From Halanaerobiales bacterium (lineage in GTDB: Bacteria > Bacillota_F > Halanaerobiia > DY22613): 64,000 bases of DNA. The position numbers were made by a program, and so were the translations under genes. This document shows, in pieces, positions 17,015-29,000 of the stretch. Each line of letters begins with the position of its first letter. Position 1 is the stretch's first letter. Location: positions 15,740 to 79,739 of the forward strand of contig JAGMES010000002.1 of NCBI GenBank assembly GCA_023128035.1, given 5' to 3'. Below the pieces are notes generated by a model. The model searched no databases, had not been told where the DNA came from, and saw only the letters and a program-made list of their open reading frames with translations.

Positions 17015-20000
17015 ATGGCAAAAAAATTAAAAATCTCAAAAGAAGATGTACAGGATATTTTGGCTTTAAGTCCTTTACAGGAAGGGATGTTGTATCATTA
17101 TTTAAAAAGGCCAGAAAGCGATCAATACTTTGTTCAATTATGTTTAAACCTCACTGGTTCAATAAATAATGATATATTTAAGAAAGCCTGGAATTATGTT
17201 GTTCAGACTAATGAGATGCTACGGACTGTTTTTATGTGGGAAACATTCAAAAATCCTATACAGGTTGTCTTAAAAAAACGTGATGTTGAGATTCAAGAAT
17301 ATGATTTTTCTGATATCGAAAATATAGCAGCGAGAACTAAAAGATTAAATCAAGTAAAAGAGAAAGATAAAAACAATAAATTTCAATTAGAATCAGGCTC
17401 GTTATTTAGGATTATATTATGCAAGCTTTCTCAGAATAATTATGAGATGATAATAAGTTATCATCACATTGTTTATGATGGTTGGAGCAACGGAATTGTT
17501 TTAAAAGAATTTTTTGCAGTTTATGACCAATTTGCTAAAGGTCAAACTTCCTTAAAAATCACTAAAAATAGCTATAAGGAATTTTTAAAATGGGTACATA
17601 ATCAAAATCAGAACCAACAGGCTCAATACTGGCGAGAATATTTACAAGATTTTGATTCAAAAACTGAATTACCCACATATCTTAAAAAAGAATCTGAGAT
17701 TATTATTGCAGAAAATTATCTGCTTAATTTTCCGCATGATTTGACTATGCGATTAAAAGAATTTGTGAAACAACAAAAAATTACTTTGAGCGCACTTTTC
17801 TACGCAAGTTGGGCAATATTTTTAGAAAGATTTAATAACAAAGAAGATGTAGTTTTTGGAGTAACTGTTTCAGGCAGACCAACTGATGTTGAGAAAATTG
17901 AAGAGATGGTTGGGCTATTTATCAATACCTTACCACTTCGTGCCAAGCCAAATGGTTCGTTAATTTTAGAAAATTTTCTCCAGGATATATCTAAGGCACT
18001 TAAAGAACAACAAAATTATCAATGCACTCCATTAGTTGAAATCAAATCATATAGTGAAATTGATGCTCAAAGTGCGTTATTTGATTCTATTTTAGTGGTA
18101 GAAAATTATCCATTAGATCAAAAGGTGAATTCTAAAGAGAGTGCATTAACACTTAAATCTTATTCGATTTCAGAAATGACTAATTTTGATTTGACAGTGG
18201 CTATAAATGTATTTGAAAAGATTGAAGTAAACTTTAGTTATAATAGAGACCTCTTCACTAAAGAAATGATCGGAAACTATGCAAATTATTTTGTGAATAT
18301 TCTCAGTGAAATTATTGAGAATCCTAAGCTTCAAATTTCTCAGATTAAGATGATTTCGAAAGAAGAAGAAAATCTTTTGTTATCAGGATTTAATAATACC
18401 AGTGTAGAGTATGATCAAACAAAAACTATTCAACAATGGTTTGAGGAACAAGTTGAAAAAACACCTGAAAATATAGCTGTTATTTTTGACGAAAAAGAAT
18501 TAACTTATCGTGAATTAAATAAAAAAGCCAACCAGCTTGCTAGAGTGTTACGCAAAAAAGGTGTTCAAAGAGATGATTTAGTCGCAATTATTGCAGAGCG
18601 TTCTCTTGAGATGATTATTGGAATTATAGGTATTTTAAAAGCTGGAGGAGCCTATTTACCGATAGCTGCTGAATATCCCGAAAAGAGAATTGCATACATG
18701 TTAGAAGATAGCAAAACTAAGATAGTATTGACCCAAAAGAATTTAATCAAAAAACTAGATTTTCGTGGAGAAATCATTTGTTTAAACGATGTACAAACAT
18801 CTGATGATAATAATTTGGAAATTATTAATTATTCAAAAGATTTAGCATATGAAATCTATACATCTGGTTCAACTGGAAAACCAAAGGGTGTATTGATTGA
18901 ACATAAGAGCATACTTAATTATATTCATTGGAGAAAACATGCTTATAACTATACTTCAGAGGATATAACTTTACAGTTAATTTCATTTTCATTTGATGGT
19001 TTTGGTTCTAATTTATATTCGAGTTTATTATCTGGAGGTACATTTATTCTTCCAAAGGATAATCTGGACTATTATGCAATCAAAGATTTGATTAGAGAGA
19101 AAAAGATTACTAATATGAGTATTGTACCATCTATGTATCAAAGCATTCTTGAAGTTGCTGACTCTACTGATTTATCATCATTAAGATTTATTGTATTGGC
19201 GGGAGAAGCTGCCAAAAAAGATTTGTTAGAGCTAAGCGAAGAAAAAAAACTGAATATTCAGTTTTGTAATGAATATGGGCCAACAGAAAACAGTGTAACA
19301 ACGACATCTTTATTAAATATGGATGTTTCCAATATAAGTTTAATTGGCAAGCCGATTTATAATAATCGAGTTTATATTTTGAATAAATATAATAATCTGT
19401 TACCATTAACGGCTGCTGGAGAGTTATGTATTTCAGGGGTTGGATTGGCTAGAGGATATCATAATAACTCCGAATTAACAGAAGAGAAGTTTGTTAAGAA
19501 TCCGTTTGTTGATAATCCTTTTGGGATTATCTTGGAAGAAAGGATGTATAGAACTGGTGATTTAGCTCAATGGTGTGCTGATGGGAATATTAAGTTTTTA
19601 GGTCGAATTGATCATCAAGTTAAGATTAGAGGATACAGAATTGAGTTAGGTGAGATTGAAAATCAGTTGGTAGAACATGAAGAGATTGAAAAGGTAGTTG
19701 TAATAGATAGAGAAGATATAAACCATGATAAATATCTTTGTGCATACTTTGTTTCAGAAAATGATGTAAAAGTAAATAACTTACGTGAGTATTTAGGAAA
19801 AGTCTTACCTGATTATATGGTTCCTAAGTATTTTGTGAAGTTAGATCAAATTCTGTTAACTACTAATGGAAAAATAAATAAAAAAAGCTTACCAATTCCT
19901 GATATAGCAATAGGTGGGCTGAATGAATATATTGAACCATCTAATGAAATAGAAGAAAAATTAGTAGATATCTGGAAAGAGATTTTAGGTGTAAATAGTG

Positions 20001-23000
20001 TAGGTATTAATGATAACTTTTTTGAATTGGGAGGACATTCGTTAAAAGTTACATCTTTTGTTTCGAGGGTATATAAAGAATTTGATATAAAAATTCCGTT
20101 ACAATTGGTTTTCGATTCCCCAACTATTAAAAAGCTTGCAGAATATATTAGCAATGCGAAAAAGAGCTTATATAAAGCTATTCAACCTGTAGAGGAGAGA
20201 GAATACTATCTAGTAATGAACTATCCAACATCATCAGCTCAAAAGAGATTATTGATTTTAAATCAGCTAGATGATAATTCAACAAATTATAATACACCGG
20301 GTGCAATGCTGATTAAAGGAAATTTAAATCTGGAACGTTTTGAAAACACTTTCAAGGCATTGATAAAAAGACATGAATCATTGCGGACATCTTTTGAATA
20401 TGTGAATGCTGAAGCAGTTCAACGGATTCATAAAGATGTTGATATTGCTTTTAAGATAGATTATTTTAAGGCAAAAGAAGCTGATATTGAGAAATGTATC
20501 GAAAAATTTGTGAAGCCTTTTGATTTACGAAAAGCACCTTTATTAAGGGTCGCGCTTGTAAAATTAGAAAATCAGCATTTGCTTTTGTTTGATATGCATC
20601 ATATTATCTCAGATGGGACTTCGATGGGTGTGTTTGTTAGAGATTTTGTTGATCTTTATAGAGGGAAGTCATTAGATGAACTCAGAATTCAGTACAAAGA
20701 TTTTGCGATCTGGCAAAATGAATTATTACAATCAGACCAGATTAAAGAACAAGAGAAGTATTGGTTAGAATGTTTTGATTTTGGAAATGAGATTTCTCAA
20801 AGTAATCTTCCTACTGATTATCTCAGACCTTTATTAAGAAATTTTGAAGGAGAGGTACTTCATTTCAGGATTGGAAAAGAACGAAAAGAAAAGTTAGATC
20901 AGATGGTTTCTGATCAAGGTGTCACGTTATATATGACTTTATTGGCCTTTTTTAACATAATGCTGTCAAATTTTAACACAACAAACAGGATACTAGTGGG
21001 TACGCCAATAACTGGAAGGGAATATCCAGATCTTGAATCAATTATTGGAATGTTTGTAAATACATTAGTAATGAAAAATGAGCCATCAGGTAGTAAGACA
21101 TTTAGAGAATTTTTAGTAGAGGTAAAAGAAAATGCTCTAAAAGCTTATGCTAATCAAGATTATCAATTTGAGATGTTAGTTGATAAATTAGATCTAGCAA
21201 GAGATATGAGCAAAAATCCTCTTTTTGATACGATGTTTATTCTACAAAATACCCATTTATCAGAGATTCAATTAGAAGATCTTACTTTTACGCCTTATGA
21301 AATAAAAAATAAGATTTCAAAATTTGATCTTTCCTTAAATGCAGTAGAAGTAGAAGATGATATTCTTTTTGACTTTGAGTTTTGTACTAAGCTATTTAAA
21401 AGAGAGACAATTGAAAGATTAGCTAATTACTATAAAAACATTTGGGATGTTGTATTAGAAAACCCGGAAGTTAAAATTTCAGAAATTGAAATGATCTCTG
21501 AAAATGAAAAGTACAAATTATTATATCAGTTTAATGATACAACTATGGAGGAATCTAAAGTTAAATTGCTTCATCAGTTATTTGAAGAGCAGGTGGATAA
21601 AACTCCAGCTAATATAGCTGTAACTTTTGCAGATACGCAAATGACTTATCGAGAATTAAATCAAAGAGCTAATCAGTTAGCTAGATTATTGATTGAAAAG
21701 GGAATTCAAAAAGATGATATTGTTGGATTATTGATTGAACGCTCGATTGAGATGATTGTTGGTATTATGGGAGTTTTAAAAGCAGGTGGAGCTTATTTGC
21801 CGATAGATCCAACTTATCCAGAAGACAGAATCCAGTATATGTTAAATGATAGTAATGTACAGATTGTATTAACACAATCTCATTTTGAAGATGAGAGAAT
21901 GTATTCTAATGATTCCTCAAATTTAGAAAATGTTGTTAAACCAGATGATTTAGCATATGTAATTTATACTTCTGGTTCCACAGGTAAGCCTAAAGGGGTT
22001 ATGATTGAACATCTAAATGTGGTAAATACGATTTATTGGCGAAAAAATGAGTATTATTTAAATGCTGATGATCGGGTTCTTCAATTATTTTCCTACTCGT
22101 TTGATGGATTTGTGACAAGTTTCTTTACACCGATTGTATCAGGAGCGGAAGTTATTTTATTAAATGAAGATGATGCTAAAGATGTTCTTGCTATCAAAGA
22201 AGTGATCGTAACTAAGAAAGTGACTCATTTTATAGCTGTACCTTCACTGTATTCTGCAATTTTAGAATGTATCTTAGCTAAAGAAGCGAAGAGTTTAAGA
22301 ATTATAACACTGGCTGGTGAAAAAGTGCCAAAAAAATTAATCGTTGAATCAAGAAAACTAAACCCAGATTTGGAACTTGTTAATGAATATGGGCCAACCG
22401 AAAACAGTGTCGCAACCACAATTTTAAGAAATATGCAACTAGAAGAGAAAGTAACAATAGGCTCACCAGTTGCTAATACTCGTGTTTATATTCTAAACTC
22501 TTATCAAAAACTACTTCCGATAAATGTCCCGGGTGAGATTTGTATATCTGGTGGCGGTCTTTCAAGAGGATACCTAAATAGAGCTGATTTAACAAAGGAA
22601 AAATTTATAGATCATCCATTTATACCAGGAGAGAGAATTTATAAAACGGGCGATTTGGCAAGATGGCTTCCAAACGGAAAGATTGAATTTTTAGGCAGGA
22701 TAGATCATCAGGTCAAGATTAGAGGTTTTAGAATCGAAATTGAAGAGATAGAAGCACAATTATTAAAACATAAAGATGTTCAAGAAGTTATTGTAATAGA
22801 TAAAGAGGATGATCAAAATAATCAATATTTGGCGGCCTATATTGTGGCAGGGTGTGAGATAGGTGTTGATGAATTGAGAGAGTTTCTGGCACATAGTTTG
22901 CCAAACTATATGATACCAACTTATTTTACACAATTAGAGAAGATGCCTTTGACTCCTAATGGTAAAATTGACCGAAAAGCATTGCCAGAGCCTACTCAAA

Positions 23001-26000
23001 GTTGTGAGCGAGAATATGTTGCTCCAGAAAATGATGTAGAAGAAAAATTAGCTGTAATCTGGAGTGATGTTTTGGGTGTTCAAAAGGTCGGTGTATATGA
23101 TAATTTCTTTGATTTGGGAGGTCATTCATTAAAAGCCACATTCCTTATTGCTAAAGTGTACAAATTTTTTGGTGTTGAACTTTCATTGAAAGAAATCTTT
23201 AAAACTACAATTTTGAGAGAACAGGCATTATTGATAACTAATACTGAGAAGAAGAAGTATTTATCTATTGATAAATTAGCAGAAAATGATTCTTATCCTC
23301 CAGGATGTTATCCTGTATCATCAGCACAGATGAGATTATATATTCTCGATCAATTAGATGAAGATAGTACAACCTATAATATGCCAGGAGCTTTTAGAAT
23401 CGAAGGAAACCTTAATCAAGAAAGTTTAGAAAATGTTTTTAAGGAATTAATCAATCGTCATGAGTCTTTGAGAACATCTTTTGTGACTATAGATGGTGAG
23501 GTTTACCAAAAAGTCCATCAGGATGTGGATTTTAATATTTGTTATCTTAAAGCTTCTGAAAATAAATTAGAAGAATTAATCGAAGATTTTATAAAACCTT
23601 TTGATTTGAGCAAAGCTCCTCTTTTACGTGTGGGAGTACTCAAATCAGGAGATCAGCAAATATTAATTATAGACTTACATCATATCATTTCAGATGGATT
23701 TTCGATGGGTATAATCTTTAAAGAGTTTAGCCACTTGTATGAGAATCTAAAATTACCCGAACTAAAAATTCAATACAAAGATTTTGCGGTTTGGCAAAAT
23801 AGATTCTTACTATCTGATGAGATGATTAAACAACAAACTTACTGGTTAGAGAGATTTAATGAGGAGATTCCACTTCTAAGTCTACCTACAGATTTTGTTA
23901 GACCTCCGATAAAGAGTTTTATTGGAGATAGAATTATTTTTGAAGCAGATAATAATTTGAGAAAACAATTAAAAAAATTAGAGTCTTCAAATCAAACTAC
24001 CTTATATATTGTTTTATTAGCTTCTTATTCGATTTTGCTTTCTAAATATGCAGGACAAAATGAGGTTATCTTAGGTAGTCCACTTGCTGGTAGACAGCAT
24101 GTGGATTTAGAAAATGTTGTCGGTATGTTTGTTAATACATTGGCGATGAGAAATAAAATCACGGGAGATCAAACATTTATTGAGTTTTTAGAACAAGTAA
24201 AAGAAGATACTTTTAAAGCATTTGAAAATCAAGATTATCAATTTGAAATGCTGGTAGATCAGCTTAATTTATCAAAAAACATGAGTCGAACTCCAGTTTT
24301 TGATGTAATGTTCGCTTTACAGAATGGAACAGATGTAGAGTTACAGATGCAGGATTTTAAATTAGTTCCTTATGATTTTGATTTTAAAGTTGCTAAGTTT
24401 GATCTGACATTAAATGCTTTAGAAATTGATGGCAAAATACGATTTGATTTAGAATATTGTACAAAGTTATTTAAGAGAGTGACAATTGAACAGATGGCAG
24501 AACATTTTCTTAAAATCTTACGTGAAGTAACCGTTAATCCTGAACAAAAAATTTCTGAGATAGAACTTCTATTAGAAGATGAAAAACAGAAATTACTTTG
24601 TGAATTTAATAAAACTGAGGTTAGTTACCCGGAAGAAAAAACTATTTGTCAATTTTTTGAAGAACAGGTAGAGAAAAACCCAGATAATATTGCAGTGAAA
24701 TTTGAAGACAAACACCTAACCTATCGTGAACTAAATGCAAAGGCAAATCAACTTGCAAGGAAATTGCGAAATAAGGGGGTTAGTCAAAATAAGGTGGTAG
24801 GAATTCAAGCAAATCGTTCTCTTAAGATGCTGGTAGGTGTATTAGCAATTGTTAAAGCTGGAGGATGTTATTTGCCAATAGATGTTGATTATCCTGAGAG
24901 TAGGGTAAAATTCATGATTGAAGACTCAAATGTACACATCCTTGTGATAGAAAAGGAGATCATGGAAAGTCTTTCGTTTGCGAAAGAGATTATTAATCTT
25001 GGTGATGAAGGATTGTATAGTGGTGATGATTCTAATCTTGAACTTATTAATCAGCCTAATGATTTGATCTATATTATTTATACCTCTGGTTCTACCGGTC
25101 AACCAAAAGGAGTTATGATTGAACATAAGAATGTTAATCGTTTAATCTCAAATTCAAATATGTTAATTATTAATGAAGATGAGCGGATAATGCAAACAGG
25201 GTCTTTGGCGTTTGATGCATCTACCTTTGAAATCTGGGGTTCGTTACTAAATGGTGCTACACTTTATCTGATCTCTAAAGATGATCAATTGTCAGCAGAT
25301 AAATTTGGAAAAAAACTGAAAGATAATCAGATTAGTATGATCTGGCTTACTGCTCCATTTTTTAATCAACTGGTCGAAGAGGATTTATCTATCTTTTCTG
25401 AGTTGAAGACTTTAATTGTGGGTGGAGATGCATTATCAGTAAAACATATTAATCTGGTACGAACAAAATATCCTAATCTGACTATTATCAATGGTTATGG
25501 GCCAACCGAAAGCACAACATTTACAACTTATTTTAAGATTGACAAAGAGTATCAAGAAAATATTCCATTAGGATATCCCGTTTCAAATACTCAAGTCTAT
25601 ATCTTAGATGAAAATAATCAGTTACAACCAGTTGGAGTTCCTGGAGAGTTAGTTATCTCTGGAGATGGATTGGCAAGAGGTTATTTAAATCGACCAGAAT
25701 TGACAAAAGAAAAATTTGTACAAAACCCATTCGTGCCAGGGGAGAGAATGTATAAAACAGGAGATTTAGCAAGATGGCGTAGAGATGGAAAACTAGAATT
25801 CTTAGGTAGAATCGACCATCAGGTTAAAATAAGAGGTTTTAGAATCGAAATTGGTGAAATCGAGACATATTTATTAAGACATTCTGAGATAAAAGAAACA
25901 GTAGTTGTTGTTAAAGTTGATGATAATGATAATAAATATTTGGTGGCATATTTTGTATCTGATAGAGAAATATCTGTTTCTGAAATAAGAACATATATGA

Positions 26001-29000
26001 AAGAAGAATTACCAAATTATATGATTCCATCCCATTTTGTACAGTTAGAGAAATTACCATTAACCTCAAATGGCAAGGTAAATCGAAAAGTTCTACCTGA
26101 TGTAGATGGAAATATCAAGGTTGGAACTGATTATGTGGCACCTACAAATGAAATCGAAATAAAATTAGCAGAAATATGGTCAGATATTTTGAATATTGAC
26201 AGGATTGGAGTAAATGATAATTTCTTTGAATTAGGTGGACATTCTTTAAAAGCTACTACTCTCAGTTCAAGAATAAGTAAAGAATTTAAGGTTGCGATTA
26301 CTTTACAAAGGATTTTTAAAGAGCCAACGATTAGAGAACTTGCAGCATATATTTTAGAAGAAGAAAAGAGTATTTATAAGAGAATTGAACCTATAGAAGA
26401 AAGAGAATATTATCCTATTTCATCAGCACAAAAGAGAATGTTTGTAATTAATCAATTTGAAAATCAGACTACAGGATATAACATACCCGGGATGATGTTT
26501 ATTGAAGGAAAGTTTAATCGTGACCGATTTGAAGAAGCTTTCTCAAAGGTTATCGAGCGACATGAATCTTTACGAACTTCCTTTGAATCATTAAATGGAG
26601 AAATTGTTCAAATAGTTCATCAAGATGTTGATTTTGAAATAACTTATCTTACAGCAAATGAAAATGAATTGGAAAAGATAGCATTTGATTTTATTAAACC
26701 TTTTGATTTAACTCAAGCACCTTTAATCAGGGTAGGGGTTTTAACAATTAAAGAATGTCATTTGCTGATGATAGATATGCATCATATCATTTCTGATGGT
26801 ACTTCAATGGGAGTTTTGAGTAAAGATTTTATTAAGTTTTATAATGGAATCGAAGTTCCAAAACTTAGAGTTCAGTACAAGGATTTTGCAAACTGGCAAA
26901 ATGAATTTTTCATCGAACATATTCAAAAACAGGAAGAATACTGGTTAGAACGCCTAACAGAGATATCAGTATTAGATTTACCAACAGATAATCAAAGACC
27001 AGCTGAGATGAGCTATGAAGGTGAACGCATTAATTTTACACTTAACGATGAGTTAACAAAACAATTAAAAGAATTAGCTAAGCGAACTGGCGCAACTCTC
27101 TATATGGTACTTTTAGCAATCTATAATGTTTTCTTGCACAAATACACAGCTCAAGAGGATATTATCATTGGTTCACCAATTGCTGGTAGAAATCATGCTG
27201 ATTTGGAAGATATGATCGGAATGTTTGTGAATACATTAGCTTTGAGAAATTATCCAATCAAAGATAAAGTATTTAAAGAATTTTTGGTAGAAGTCAAAGC
27301 TGATACTTTAGAGACCTTTGAAAATCAGGATTATCCATTTGAAATGTTAGTAGATAAATTGGATTTGGAAAGAGATTTAAGTCGAAATCCGATATTTGAT
27401 ACCTTGTTTGTAATGCAAAATATCAATCAGATTGAGGCAGAGATCGGTGATTTAAGATTGATTCCATTTGAGTTTGATAATAAAATATCTAAATTTGATC
27501 TTTCATTGAATGTTTCCGAAAGAGATAAAGAATTAGAAATGGGATTTGAGTATCGTACTAAATTATTTAAAGAAGAAACAATCAAAAGAATGGCGGGTCA
27601 TTTGATCAATATCATTAAACAGGTTGTTAGTAATCCAGAAATAACTTTAAAAGAGATTGAGATCATTTCACAAGAAGAGAAAGAAGAGATATTGACACAC
27701 TTTATTGGCAAAAATATAGATTATCCGAAAGATAAAACAATCTCCGAGCTATTTGAAATGCAGGTAGAACGTTCAAAAGATCAGATTGCAGTTGTGTATG
27801 AAGATCAAAGATTGACTTATCGTGAGCTAAATGAAAAATCGAATCAATTGGCTAGAGTATTAAGAGAAAAAGGTGTCACTAAAGACCAGATTGTAGCGAT
27901 TATGTCAGAACGTTCTTTGGAGATGATCATAGGTGTGATGGCAATTGTCAAAGCAGGTGGTGCATATTTACCGATTGATCTAGATTATCCTGAGGAAAGA
28001 GTAAGTTATATGCTGAAAGATACAGATGCAAAGATATTATTAACCCAGTCTGATTTGATAGGTCAGTCCTATATTACCGATGAACAAATAGATCTTTCAG
28101 ATCAAAACCTTTATACCGGAGAGTGTAGCAATCTTGAACAGATCAATCAATCAAATGATTTAATTTATATCATCTATACATCTGGTTCTACTGGCAACCC
28201 AAAAGGGGTTATGATCAAACACATAAATGTAAATCGCCTAATCTCAAATTCAAATATGTTGCAGATCAATCAAAATGATCGGATTTTACAGACTGGCTCA
28301 TTAGCTTTTGATGCTTCTACCTTTGAAATTTGGGGAGCATTGTTAAATGGAGCAGGTTTGTATCTGACTAAAAAAGAGAATATTTTATCACCTGAACGAT
28401 TTGAGGTGAAGATGAAAGAATATCAGATTACAAAAATCTGGCTAACAGCACCACTCTTTAATCAATTATTAGAATCAAATCCAGCTATATTTGACGAATT
28501 GGAGACATTGTATGTTGGAGGAGATGCATTGTCACCTAAACATATTAATGATGTTAGAAAAATGCATAAAAACTTAAGGGTAGTGAATGGTTATGGGCCA
28601 ACCGAGAGTACGACATTTACAACCTTCTTCAATATTGACAAAGAATATACCAATATCCCAATAGGAATACCAGTTTCTAATACTAAGGTCTATATTTTGG
28701 ATAGCTCTAATAAAGTACAACCTATCGGAGTTCCTGGTGAGTTATGTATAACTGGTGATGGATTGGCTAGAGGTTATTTGAATCAACCCGAGTTGACAAA
28801 GGAAAAATTCGTCGAAAATCCGCTAACTTCTGAATTGATGTATCGAACAGGTGACCTGGTAAGATGGTTACCAAATCGAAATATAGAGTTTATTGGTAGG
28901 ATAGACCAACAGGTTAAGATTAGAGGATTTAGAATTGAGTTAGGTGAGATTGAAAACTATCTTTTAACTCATGAAATGATCAAAGACACTATAGTAATAG

